Of a stretch of 64,000 bases of DNA, positions 1-11,348 are shown piece by piece. Numbering within the stretch: the stretch's first letter is position 1; every line of letters begins with the position of its first letter. The position numbers and the translations under genes were made by a program. Under the pieces are notes generated by a model. That model was not told the origin of the DNA. It searched no databases and saw only the letters and a program-made list of their open reading frames with translations. The DNA is from Trichopria drosophilae (Eukaryota; Arthropoda; Insecta; Hymenoptera; Diapriidae): positions 66,277,501 to 66,341,500 of the forward strand of contig CM059582.1 of assembly GCA_030407085.1 (NCBI GenBank), given 5' to 3'.

Positions 1-408
1 ATTTGGTTGTGTGTCAAAAATAGTATATTATGCTTTAAGGGAGAAAAGAGCGTGATCCCCGAGTGGAAGGTTTGCTGCGCGAGCGAAGCGAGGACAGCCC
101 TTTCACGAGGTGCGCGCTCATTCCTCTCGTGAAGCATATGCTAGTTTTTTACTGGCCGCATCCATTACACCCGCGGCCAGCACTTTTCGTCCCACGGGAG
201 TAATGAGAACGTAGTACGCATGCGCACGGGCACTCAGACGGAATTGACAATTTTCGCCCCGCGTAGCGGATATGAAATACGGTAATTCTAACAAAGCCGG
301 GAAAAAATACATTTAGCCTTACCCAGGAACAACGACGTGGACGTAGTATTTTTCTGTTCCTTTTGGGATGCTTGTTTTACGTGAGTCCCCTTGCCTCTCA
401 CTGTTCAC
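1..408. other. Unassigned sequence, no gene recognised
   Basis: I see no convincing coding region, RNA gene or repeat in this stretch. The open frame on the minus strand (118-312) has no recognisable motif. It lies directly downstream, in minus-strand sense, of a transposase remnant, so part of it may be that element's 3' end. Confidence 0.4.
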
Positions 409-836
409 TTACTTGAGTAAGTGTTCGAAATGTTGACCTTCCACTTCAAAGCATTTATTTATTCTTTCTTTAAATGACTTTATACAGGATAGTATCATAT
501 CTGCACAAATTTCTGCGCAAGCAGTTTTAATGCGTTCCACAATGTTTTCACGAATCGTTGGTACTTGTTCATAAACCTTACCTTTTAGGTAACCCCATAG
601 GAAGAAATCCGATGTATAGGATGTTAACTCAGGTGACCTCGTCGGCCAATTGATGGGGCATCTTTACCAATCCACCGACCATTGGAATCACGGTCCAGTA
701 CTTCCCTTGCTACTCTTGAAAAATGTGCTGGGCAACCATTTCACTTTCTTTGATCTGAAACGAATTCTGGTGACATTCTCAATTTGTAACGATATTTTAC
801 ACATCTTCATTTTTATCATCGATCCAAAACGCTAAA
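409..836 (-). pseudogene. Tc1/mariner (IS630)-type transposase, C-terminal remnant
   Basis: Read on the minus strand, this encodes the last third of a DDE transposase that would cut and rejoin DNA at the element's ends. The visible motifs are GCPAHFSRVAREVLD near 705-735, a WIGKDAP/INWP segment near 640-665, RSPELT and DFFLWGYLKGKVYEQ near 580-640, then a helical tail ending HFEHLLK and a stop at 409-411. The order matches the third catalytic block and C-terminus of insect IS630-Tc1-mariner transposases. A one-base loss occurs near 655 and an in-frame stop precedes the NGCPAHF block near 741, so it is dead. The N-terminus and the first two catalytic residues were not found upstream. Confidence 0.72.
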
Positions 837-846
837 ACTCGCCGAT

Positions 847-1215
847 CAAATTGGTGCACTTTTTTTCCGAGGAATCCAAATCTACAATAAAAAATGGGGG
901 TCCCTATTTAAGTTTTATTGTCCCCCCTCTCCCCTCCCAAAGGGGGCGGGGGAGAGGGTTGATTACATTATCACTGGATGCCCCCCTTCGTGTCGGACAA
1001 CTTTCATTCCACACCTTTTTTGATTCTGTGCATAGTTCTCGAGATATTTCAATGTCTTCAGATAAATTTGGATTTTTATCGATTACAGCGCCACCTGTGA
1101 GCCAAAATGCAATAGCTCCTAGGTCAAATTGGTGTACTTTTTCCCGGAGAATCCAAGTCTGCAATAAAAAATGGGGGTTCCTATTTAAGTTTTATTGTTT
1201 TTCCCCCACCCCACC
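847..1215 (+). repeat. Two tandem copies of a ~274-bp unit
   Basis: The segment from 847 (TCAAATTGGTGCAC, then an AATCCAAATCTACAATAAA block and TATTTAAGTTTTATTG) recurs from about 1121 with few changes. Each copy ends in a C-rich CCCC(A/T)CCC tract. The spacing is about 274 bp. It may be the internal or terminal part of the adjacent mariner-like element. No coding function is apparent. Confidence 0.6.
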
Positions 1216-1564
1216 CGCCGGGGTTAGCAAATCATATTCATATACCAGTTTATTCCAAATAACTGTTAAATCGAAATTGTATTATAATATAATTTTATTT
1301 GCCTTATAATTATGAATGTAGTTTTTATCTTTTACCTTTTTTCTTTTTTGTTGTTAATATTATTACTAGTTGAGATTACAAATGTTTTAACAAAGCCTAG
1401 CGTTGGGGAATCCATGTGATTACGACGCAAGTGGTTTGAAATGTTTAGAGATCTTCAAACTATAGCATTTTAATATCTAATGCAATTTTTAAAAACATCC
1501 TGTTAGGTAAGAAGCCCGGTTTAAAACCAATTTAATTTTGTTAATTCTAGGTTAATTTGTTAAT
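1216..1564. other. AT-rich spacer
   Basis: Unassigned AT-rich DNA between the tandem unit and the satellite. I see no motif or repeat of note here. Confidence 0.4.
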
Positions 1565-2546
1565 TTCTACAAAATAATTTTGTGCTACTTTCTATTCAAA
1601 AATATTCATTACTTTCCCTTAGTAATGGTTTTTTCCAACTTAGGGTTAGAACACAAAATTCGGTATTATCCTTATCAGTTAGTAAAAACTCTAAGGTATA
1701 TTTCCAATGGTAGAATATTTTTCTGCTACTTTTACTTCGTAAATTATGATTGTTTTCCGATACGGGTGTTTTTTATTGCGAACGATTTGAACGCAAAATT
1801 CGGTATTAGACTTTTACATTAGTAAAAAATTAAAAGGTTCATTTCAACTGTAAAATAATTATGGATTACTTACCCTTCATAGATAAAGATTATTTTTCCT
1901 ACGACCGGTGTTTTCCAGCTAAGGGTTGGAGCATAAGATTCGGTATTAGTCTTATTGGTTATTAAACAACATAAAGGTATATTTCCAACTACGAAATAAT
2001 TTTGTGCTGCTTTCCCTTCTTAAATAATGATTATTTTTCCTTAAGGATGGTTTTTTCCAGGGTTGAAACATAAATTTCGGTGTTAGTCTTATTTATTTGT
2101 AAATAATGCCAGAGTAGATTAACAACTGCAAAATAGTTTTATGCTACTTTCACTTCGTAAATAATGATTGTTTATCCTTACTGGTGGTTTTTTTATTGGG
2201 AACGATTGGAACACAAAATTGGGTATTAGGCTTATTCTTTAGTAAAAAAAAACTCAAGCGTACATTTCCAATTAAAAAATAATTTTGGGCCACTTTCGCT
2301 TCGTAAATAATGACTATTTTCCGAGTGGTTTTTTCAATTATAGGATGGAGCACAAAATTCGGTATTAGACTTATACATTAGGAACAAACTGAAGGGTACA
2401 TTTTCAACTATAAAATTATTTTGGGCTGCTTTCCCTTCGTTAATAATGTTTATTTTTCTTAAGAGCGGTGTTTTCCGGCAAAGGGTTGGAACACGAGATT
2501 CGATATTAGTCTTATTGGTTAGTAAACAACATAAGGGTTTATTTCT
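1565..2546 (+). repeat. ~140-bp satellite, seven monomers, with ~560-bp higher-order period
   Basis: The anchor AAATTCGGTATTAG-like word recurs with its CGGTATTA part at 1661, 1801, 1941, 2078, 2221, 2360 and 2501, so spacings are 140, 140, 137, 143, 139 and 141 bp. Monomers four apart are most alike. Copies 3 and 7 share CTTATTGGTTA.TAAACAACATAA, copies 2 and 6 share GACTT.TACATTAG, and copies 1 and 5 also match best at 560 bp. Short open frames here are by-products of the repeat. Confidence 0.85.
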
Positions 2547-5075
2547 GTTACGTCCTACGTCACGGTTATATTTCAGCAATTTTTACTTCATCTTCTTATG
2601 CCGAAAATCAGTTGTAATGCATCTTTTCTTTGAAATGTATTAATGCACTTATAAAATTAATCATTCTATTTCTTCATAGATCGCGCCTCATGCATGACGC
2701 AACATACACGTACAAGTTTTCAGATATAGCTGTGTTTGGGAAATAGGTGCTTTATGATGGACTGTATACGGCACAAGTGTAGTTAATAAATAGAGAGCAC
2801 CCCTGGCCCCTGGCTGATCTGGTAACTCGGGTAAGAAATGCCACGCACGTATAAACATGTATTAGTTATTACAAGTTAGCTGATGTTTCGTGAAGCGGGC
2901 CCTGTCCCAGACATCGCATGCAAATATATGTAAAGATATAACGTCTTATAATAAATAGAAATATTAATTAACAGTAATTAATAGACTAATTGGTCCCGAA
3001 ATCATTTTACATAAATTATTACTCACTCACAGACAAGTCCGAGCGGCGTCCTGGGGTTCACAATCAGCCGTCCGCACTTGGCCCAAACACTGTCACAGGC
3101 TCGAGATCTGATCGCTTAGGATCTCCTCGATGAACTGATTTGAAATGCCCTCAATGGGCTTATTTCTTGTTCAAGGAAATCTCCCATTGCGCCCAGACCT
3201 CGGGAAATTCAACCAAACACACAATTAGATACAGCGACTCAGAGTCCTATATACTCCCTGCTCATATCAGTGGGTGTTCCGCCTGTAACGGGAGGGCCCC
3301 CCTCCTAACCGACCCCAAGCAAACCTTTGTTGTGATATCACGAACAAGCTGACCCTTCAAATTATAACATTATCTTAGTCTATGATTAAGCCATGTCCGC
3401 TTCTTAATACTGGATCAAGTTATCATGAACTCCGTAAAATTTCGATGCATATAATCAAATATATATATTAGCGTTTCAATGTAAACATAGATTCAAAGCG
3501 GAACGGCAGTGATAAATCTTATATGATCTTCGTTACAATGCTAATCTACGTCTCATAAATCACTCGCCATAAGAAAATATATATTGACTGGCAATACGAT
3601 TAAGAAACCGATCCCGTTAAAATCGATTTCATGTATATATAATCTTAATCCCAAAACAAACTAGCAAAAGTTGTATATGACCTTCGAGCAATCATGTATT
3701 TAATCGAAACTATTTTAATCTGACGCATACTATCATATTCATTTGTTCTACGGTCAAGCATAAAAAAATCTATCACATAAATCAAGATATCTAATCGGAA
3801 TCAGGTGAAGGCTAGAAATATCAACGAAATAACCCGACTTTTCCAAGAAATCTACTCTTCCAGATTATCCCGTTTATCAGTCCCGAAATTCGGAGTCATG
3901 GGGAGATCATATATAAGTACAACCGCACTGCTAATAATAATCAAATACAGAAAGAGAGCATTTTTTCCCACGAAGGAAGCCCCCAAATCTCAGCACCTTC
4001 AGGCATCAGCCCGGCACTCAGGAAGAACGCCAACACACAATAAAAAAGTAAGTATTTGAATAACAGAAAATAAAAACCCACGAACTCATTTCCCATCCAC
4101 CATCCATCCTCCCCAACCCGAGATGAACGTGTTGGTTCACTCCAATATTTCTTTTTTTTTTACATAGTATAAAAGTGGAGAAACCACACCTTAGGATATA
4201 TATTTATAGTTTTATTTTTTATTATTTTATCTTTTAAGTGATGATAGGAATTCTCGCGGCATTATTTTCTGAATGACGAACCGGGGTGTTCCGATCATCA
4301 GTAGGGACTGTGTTTTTTTTATTTTCGTGATACTGGCGACTTAACTGGGTGTCGTTCTCTGAACGTCGAGCCTTATTGAGCTACAAGCATCAGTAGGGAC
4401 TGTTAGGGCACCCCTTCATAATTCTTTTGGGCATTTTAAGCCTCCCCTTCTTTAGTTATTTCATTTTAATTTTTTTCTCTTTTTCGCCTAACCGGGATAA
4501 AGTTGTAAGGATCCCACCTCCTACTGATAACTAACCACCCCTAACAAAACCTATCTCGATACCCCTTCCTTTTTCTCACCATTGTTTTTTTTCCGGTGAG
4601 GAAAACTAAGCCCCGTAATTTCTACCGCGTAGGGATCCGTGCAATCTTAAGAGCCGCCAGAGCCATCGGCGCCGACGTAGCAGCCGCCCAGGGCACGGGT
4701 CAACCTCCGCCTCCTCCCCCCGACCCACTCTCGATTTTGGGCTCATCTCGATCCAGCTCGACTTGCTCCTTCCGTCCACCTTTTCCAACTGGAGGAACTT
4801 TTCCGAGCGACCCAGCCACCCACTTTGCACGGTCCTTCTCTCATCCATAAATCCAGCCTCGACAGCCGAAACCTTGTTCAGTGTTTATGCCAATCTGATT
4901 AAATAAAAAACGCTTATATTTAGCATACTTGTTGTTTATTTGTGTTCACCTTTTAACCAATTTTAGTATAGCAGCCCTCGCTATCTTCTACAACCCGAAG
5001 TCTACCTTTTAGTAGGCTCTCCTTTTCCACGCCTTCATATGGGTTTTTTTACAGCTCATTTGGACGTAACAAAAA
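2547..5075 (+). repeat. Candidate long LTR of the gypsy-1 element
   Basis: The block starts TGTTACGTCCTACG and ends GGACGTAACA, which are inverted complements as expected for LTR ends. The sequence after the end begins AAAATGGTGACAGCG, a plausible primer-binding site. The 3' part has an AATAAA (about 4901). A direct repeat ATCAGTAGGGACTG lies near 4300 and 4390. A small GC-rich open frame at 4596-4850 is proline-rich and unrecognised. The problem is that the presumed partner at 18899 shares only the first ~15 bp, so this may be a related solo LTR rather than the true 5' LTR. Confidence 0.45.
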
Positions 5076-6284
5076 TGGTGACAGCGTAATTCAAGCGAAA
5101 ACCTATACCTTTCGGGAAAATGACTTGAACCATAACACCCCTACCGTATCTGCAAAGGCTTTGCTGACTGGCGGCTCAAATAAATAATTTCCTCGTTGTA
5201 TTTAAAAAAAAAATAATAATAATAATAACCAACAAAAAAAATAAAGAACGCTCTTTTTCAATACTATTTCTTGAGTAGCAATAAAATAGTAAATAATTTT
5301 TATTAACGATAAATGTCAAATTAATTCCCTTTTTATCTTAAAAGTTTTAATCAAACCTTATATGGCAAAGGGATCAACTCTTCATTGATAACCTTCTTAG
5401 CAAGGAATCACTATTAACATAAAGGGAAGAACGGAGGTTCGAACTAACATAAACGGAACTAAGTCGCAGTTTTACGGAGATTGACCAAACCTTCTTAGTA
5501 AGGGGACAATTCTCTCCCTGGACTCTCCTCTTTTACAAAAGAGAACAGACGTCTAAAGGGAATGGCGATTCAGAACCGATACAAGAAAAGACGGGAACTA
5601 ATTTATTTTTTGTTTTATTTTCACAGTGTCAAACAAAACCCAAGAATTACAATTACTGGAAAAGAAGCGTCAGACGCAAGCATATTATATATACCTATAT
5701 AATGGAACAAATTCCCAGAATTGTAGACGCTCATGACAAAAAACTGAAGGAAATAAGCCTTCAAAAGGGTCTGAGATACCTTCAGAAATTAGACAAAATT
5801 ATTTAAGAAAAAACAGAGGTGAACAGAATCACGGCCATAGTCAAGCCGCAACCTCGACACCAACCACCCCAACCCACACAACCTAAACACCCGACGAGAC
5901 TGAGGCCAATGACGGACACCTCACGTATAATAGAAATAGTACAATTAGAATAATAACGCTTATTAATAAATAATAATTTATATATGTACATAACAAAAAA
6001 AAATAAATTTTTTAGATATGTTAGAAATAATCATATTATTGTAAATAAAGTGCACATTTTCCTTCTTGCATCCCTTGTCATAAGTCCGAAATTCGAATCT
6101 TAAGTGCATCCACATTTTCTTATTATTTATAGAAAATTATACGTAGTCAGTCGACAAGTTTTTCTCTCTTTTATTAAATTCTTACAACGAAAACCATAAT
6201 GAAAGATATATTTTAGTTAAATGTCAGAACGTAGAGTCCCTATTAAAATCACAAAATTTAAACGACGCAGAAAAAGAGCAACTT
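5076..6284 (+). other. Gypsy-1 leader / non-coding region
   Basis: This is AT-rich sequence between the LTR-like end and gag, with an (AAT)n run near 5213-5230. A short coding-like piece starting MEQIPRIVDAHDKK lies at 5702-5805 and could be a broken gag 5' end, but I cannot support that further. Confidence 0.4.
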
Positions 6285-8119
6285 TTGGGACCAGGATTAA
6301 CTACATATAGAAAACCGCGGAAAAAGAACAATAGTTGCGAGGTGAACCAAGAAGAAAATGTAGTACCGGACGAGAATGATAAAAACGCGATAAGCCAGAC
6401 AAAACCCGGTCAAGACAGTGAAATAGAAAAAGACAGAAACATATTAGCCAAAAGTATAAGAAAAGAATTTGATAACGTGCAACACAGCGTACACTCGGAA
6501 GAAGTACGAATCCAAAATGTAACAGATAAATTCACTGAATTAGTAAAAGAGATAGTAGACGATACTAAGCCCGACGGCAATACCGCAGAGAAAGAAAATA
6601 ACCAGGCCCAAAATAACGAAAATTGGTATTCAAATGTCAAACAACTATTCGACGTAAAGTCTAGCACTCCGATAAATTTTAACACATATTCACTAGCCAA
6701 GACAGGGTAAAGGGAAAAATAAACAAATCTCTCAAAAACGTTCATTTTAATCATCCAGAGTGCGAACAAATACACAAATTCTAGTATCAGACAGTGAAGA
6801 CGAAAAATACATAACGTTGAACAACCCAGAAAATCCAGTAGGAAACTCGTCTACCTTTCCAGAAGAAATGGCACATCAACGCGATCGACTAACTCAGAAT
6901 CACGCCATAGAAATCGTTCCAAGATTCGATGGAGACCCGAAAACCTTCTACGCGTTCACCGAGGGCTGCGAAGTAGCTAAAAGCATGCTACCGGTCGAAT
7001 CGGAACAGGACCTAGTCAAGCTAATTAAAAGCTGACTCAACGAGCAGTAAGAAACAACACGTTTGAAATAGTGATAGCATTACTAAAAAGTTTAAGGGAA
7101 GTATACGCGCCCGCAAATTCATAAAAATATTTAAGGCAAAAAATAGTAAGCATGCATCAATTTGACTTCGAGAGCATATCAAAGTTCGGCAACCGCATAA
7201 GCGATACAAGTGATCGAATTTATGAAGCTTACAAAACCGCGAGCGAAGACGGAATCATGACAGACGCAGAAAAACAACGGAGAGAAGAAGAAATACTAGA
7301 AACTTTTATAGACGGATTAAAACCAGAAATTGAAATGAGACTGGTACATTTAGAACTAACTAATTTACCAACAGTTATACACAAAGCGATTCAAGTAGAG
7401 AGGCGTATGAAACAAAATAAATATTATAGAGGAATATCCGAAGAAGATCCGAAAATAGAAGAAATATCAAAAACAAAACTTACCAAATTACCAAGAACAA
7501 AATTACCAGCAACAAAACTATCCGGATTTCCGACAGCAAAGTTGTCGAAAGAACCAACACCAAGAGCAAAACTACCAATCTCCAAAACAAAATCATTGGA
7601 AATAACAAATTTCGACATTTTCCGACCAACCAACAATTAAATTATCATGACAACCAACCACACCGGCAAAATTATCATAACAACCAACCACACAGGCAAA
7701 ATTATAAAGGTAACCAAACAATGAATTTTCAAAACAATCAAGCAGAAAACTACAATAGCAATAAAACGCGAAACCATAAAAATAACCTACCATCCAATCA
7801 CAATTACACACGTAATATTCAAAATAACCCTCGACAAGAACATTGGCAGAAGAATACCCAAAGCAATCAATCCGTAGACCAACGATATAACCAATGTACC
7901 TACTGTAATAATACAGGATATTCCTTTCGAGAATGTAGGAAATTCAAATTTAAAGAAGAAATGCGATCGGAAATACTGCAAGAAATAAACAAAAGCCAAA
8001 ACACCACAAGACAAACGCGAAACGGGAATGATCTCCCCAGGATTGGCGAACAGAGGGAGACCAGAAATATGCGCCAGATAAATTTCATAAGAGCTGTCGA
8101 ATCGGAAGCGGAGGAATAA
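6285..8119 (+). pseudogene. gag: gag of gypsy-1 (matrix/capsid and zinc knuckle), broken
   Basis: The gag polyprotein would build the cytoplasmic virus-like particle and package element RNA. It now lies in at least four frames: 6285-6710 (charged N-terminal part), 6760-7035, 7036-7640 and 7721-8119. The capsid part has IEIVPRFDGDPKTFYAFTEG (6910-6970), and the segment after 7152 has the usual short-helix layout ending FIDGLKPEIEMRL. A basic N/Q-rich tail follows. The single zinc knuckle near 7892-7935 reads CTYCNNTGYSFREC, so the His of CX2CX4HX4C is replaced by Tyr. Stops at 6711, 7036 and 7641 and a frame change near 7720 make it a pseudogene. Confidence 0.8.
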
Positions 8120-8690
8120 AAACAGTATACCTCGACAAAACAGAAGCTCCAACAATAAAAATTAGCTCAAAAGACCTAAATACCGAAGATACTTTTACGG
8201 TCGACACAGGAGCAAGTGTGAATATAATTAAGTTAGGCAATATAAAAGAAGAGACCTTAATAGATGAGTCAGATATAGAAGATTAAAAAGGAATTATAGA
8301 TCACCCCGTTTCAACAATGGCAGAAATATTAGGCAATAAGGCACAATTTCTTGTTGTCAGAACAGTTTCCCAATTAATACAGCAGGCATTCTAGGTTCAG
8401 AATTCTTACATAAAAACCAGGTAACCATAAATTATAAAAAACACTAAATCGAATGGGAAAATAACAAGATTAATTTTTACTAGGAAAAAATGACAATACC
8501 AGCAAGATCTATTTCTACATTTTACATAAATATCGAAAATACAAATATAGAATATGGCTACGTACCACGTATTAACATTCTAGAAGGAATATATTTAGGC
8601 GAAGCAATAGTAAAAATTAATAACGGACGAGGATAGCTACAAATTTACAAGACAACCAACGATCAAACGGAAATAAAAATTCCGTTTGAT
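8120..8690 (+). pseudogene. Protease and post-protease linker of gypsy-1
   Basis: A retropepsin-type aspartic protease active site, VDTGASVNIIK, is encoded around 8200-8235 (DTGA at 8203-8214). The protease would cleave the gag-pol polyprotein. After several stops (for example near 8284) the conserved gypsy linker follows: GILGSEFLHKN near 8389, IPARSISTFYINIEN near 8500 and GYVPRINILEGIYLGEA near 8560-8610. Reading these needs at least two frame changes. It sits directly downstream of gag and upstream of the minisatellite. Confidence 0.75.
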
Positions 8691-8739
8691 TGAAACTGAA
8701 ACTCAAGAAACCAAAAGAAAACACAAAAATCAAAATGAA

Positions 8740-9130
8740 TATAAAACCGAAAATAAAAATTACCAAAATCGAAACGAAAGTAAAAATTACAAAAACAAAA
8801 ACAAAAATTACAAAAATCAAAATAAAAATGAAAATTATCAAAATATAAATAAAAAAGAAAAATACGAAAACTAAAATGAAAACAAAAATTATCAAAATAA
8901 AAATGAAAATTACCAAAATGAAAACGAAAATTACCAAAATGAAAATGAAAATTATGAAAATGAAAACGAAAATTATCCAAATGAAAATGAAAATTGCCAA
9001 AATGAAAACAAAATTATCAAAATGAAAATAAAAATTACTAAAATGAAAACGAAAATTATCAAAATGAAAATGAAAATTACCAAAATGAAAACAAAAATTA
9101 TCAAAATGAAAATGAAAAATACGAAAACGA
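8740..9130 (+). repeat. 21-bp minisatellite in pol, encoding NYQNENE-like heptads
   Basis: About 18 imperfect copies of a 21-bp unit (AAAATTACCAAAATGAAAACG) run head to tail. In the pol frame each copy encodes a seven-residue N/Y/Q/E repeat. A stop occurs near 8872 and a one-base loss near 9012. Long open frames on the opposite strand here (Phe/Ile/His-rich) are artefacts of the repeat. The array sits where gypsy elements normally have a short linker before the RT. Confidence 0.85.
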
Positions 9131-9699
9131 GACTAGGAATTACGAAAATTATGCAAATAAAATCAAAACAGAAAATGTTCATCGTCAAGATATAATTGAA
9201 ACTACAAGTGGTCAAAACGAAGAAAAAAATGAATTAACTTGAGAAGAAAACGAAAATCATGTGCCTATGAACAGGAACTATTATAACGATGTTATCGATT
9301 CGAAGGAACTCGATACCGATGTAGAAGATGAATTAATATATTTAATCCTGAGACAATTCCCCAAATCTCATACCTCCTCAGTACAAGAAGATCAGGACTC
9401 TATTAATAAAAACATACAGGTCCTACTGTTGCAAAAGAGATGGAAAATGATAGAACTACTGGCACTAAGGAAAACATAAGTGGAAAAGACGAAATCGGGA
9501 TTAATCCAGACTTAAACAATTCATCGCACAAAAACTGTAACAACCAAACCGTTGCTTGCAACAGTGAAGAAAGCAATGCAAAAATTAAGGAACATGAAAT
9601 ATTTAGAGAAAATAAGAATGGAATAATTCATGGAAATGAAAAACATAATAAACACACAAAACTTTTCACAAACAATGAATACGTGAAATGAAAAGAGCT
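9131..9699 (+). pseudogene. Unassigned pol linker of gypsy-1
   Basis: Two overlapping short frames (9261-9479 and 9440-9691) encode acidic, asparagine-rich protein with no domain I recognise. Position and composition suggest an enlarged linker between protease and RT. It may simply be sequence that drifted with the neighbouring minisatellite. Confidence 0.4.
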
Positions 9700-11160
9700 G
9701 GCATTAACCAAACTACCTAATGCAAGAATATACCATACAACAAAAGCAACAAAACGTGCTATACAAGTCATAGAACTGCTTCGAATCTAATACTTAAATA
9801 AGGAGGAAAGAAATAGCGTAGAGGAAATAATTAATAAACACGCAGACGTTTTTCACCTACCGGATGAACCACTAAGCTACACTAAACTTATAAAGTACAA
9901 AATAATTACCACGGATGATATACCAATAAATACGAAACAATATACCGGTACATAAAGACGAAATCAACCAACAAATATCGGAACAATTAAGTAGTGGAAT
10001 AATCAAACCATCGAAATCACCCTACAACACCCCACTATGGATAGTCCCGAAGAAAATGGATTCACATGGAAACAAAAAATGGAGAATGGTTTTAGACTGA
10101 AAAAAACTAAATGAAAAGTCAATAGGCGACTTTTACCTTATACCAATCGTAGTAGATATTTTATACCAGTTGAGAGGTGCTAAGTATTTTTCAATATTCA
10201 ATCTGGCATCAGGATTCTTACAAATAAAAATGGATGAAAATGATTGACAGAAAACGGCTTTCTCTACACCACACGGACACTATGAATGTAATAGAATGCC
10301 GTTCGGCTTAAAAAACGTCCCTGCCACATTCCAACGCCTTATGTACACCCTACTAACCGGCCTTCAGAGGAATGAACTCTTTGTATACTTAGATGACATA
10401 GTCATATATGCTTCGTCCCTATGAGAAGACGAAATAAAATGTGAAAAATTAATGAACAGACTAAGAGAAGCAAATTTGAAACTGCAACCCGATAAGTGCG
10501 AATTCTTAAGGAAGGAAGTCTGTTACTTAGGTCACATAATCAGTGGATTAAAGCCCGATCCAAACAAAATCAACTCCGTACAAAAGTTTCCAATCCCCAA
10601 AAATCAGAAAAATATTAGACAATTCCTAGGAATTGCAGGATATTATAGAAGATTCATAGAAAACTTCTCTAACACAGCTAAACCGTTATCGAACTTACTA
10701 AAAGATAACACGCCTTTTGATTGGGGACCCGAAGAAAATAAAGCTTTTAACACACTACGCGAAAAACTGTGCAGCGCACCAGTCCTACAATATCCAAACT
10801 TCGACGAAACATTCTTAATCACAACGGATGCATCCGGATCTGCAATAGGCGCAATACTATCGCAAGGAGAAATAGGAAAAGACAGGCCCATAGTATACAC
10901 ATCTAGAGGTTTAAATGAACATGACATAAAATATGAAACATACGATAAAGAGGCACTAGCAATCTACTATGCAAAATTGGATTTTAGACTATATATTTGC
11001 GGAAACAGATCGCAAACCCTTACCATCCTTTAGAACAAAAAAGGCCCACACTCTAGAGTAGCAAAACGGATGTATAACTTATTAGAATACGAACTTGAAG
11101 TAATACATAAAGCAGGAAAATCAAACGTGAATGCTGATGCATTATCTAGGAACCCAGTAG
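9700..11160 (+). pseudogene. pol: Reverse transcriptase and RNase H of gypsy-1
   Basis: This region would copy element RNA into DNA and degrade the RNA strand. RT begins near 9860 (LPDEPLSYTKLIKYKI) in several frames, then SGIIKPSKSPYNTPLWIVPK near 9995, [16 protein letters not shown] near 10295 and the catalytic box YLDD at 10386-10397. A longer intact frame (10452-11033) covers the thumb/connection (PDKCEFLRKEVCYLGHIISG, RQFLGIAGYYRRFI) and RNase H (TTDASGSAIGAILSQ, ETYDKEALAIYYA). RNase H ends at SNVNADALSRN near 11150. Stops near 9790, 10098, 10245, 10422 and 11031 disable it. Confidence 0.88.
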
Positions 11161-11189
11161 AAGTACTAAAAATCGGAAATGCTCAACAA

Positions 11190-11348
11190 AAACGGTGCCC
11201 AAGCCAAATAATAGAACGCATAATGAATAAAATGGGGTGGAATGGAGCCGGCATTGGAAAGTATAATCAAGGAATAAGAGAAGCAATAAGAATGGATACG
11301 CAACCGGATAGGAAAGGTCTAGGATATAAAGGAATTGATAACGACTAG
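11190..11348 (+). pseudogene. G-patch domain inside gypsy-1 pol
   Basis: Directly after the RNase H signature, in the same frame (11070-11348), the protein reads IIERIMNKMGWNGAGIGKYN, then QGIREAIRM..., then DRKGLGYKG at about 11208-11333. This fits the G-patch pattern: hydrophobic start, MGW, GxGxGK, QG, then a GLGY end. G-patches bind nucleic acid or helicase partners. In betaretroviruses a G-patch lies at the end of the protease; here it lies between RNase H and integrase. The frame stops at 11346-11348. The assignment rests on glycine and aromatic positions that I can read directly. Confidence 0.72.

Noticed and set aside
1565..2546. The satellite as a CRISPR-like array
   Set aside because: Units are ~140 bp, diverged and contiguous with no unique spacers, and the window is eukaryotic.
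8617..9215. Long Phe/Ile/Val-rich and His/Phe-rich frames on the minus strand that look like membrane proteins
   Set aside because: They are the reverse reading of the 21-bp minisatellite; the coding sense of the element is the plus strand.
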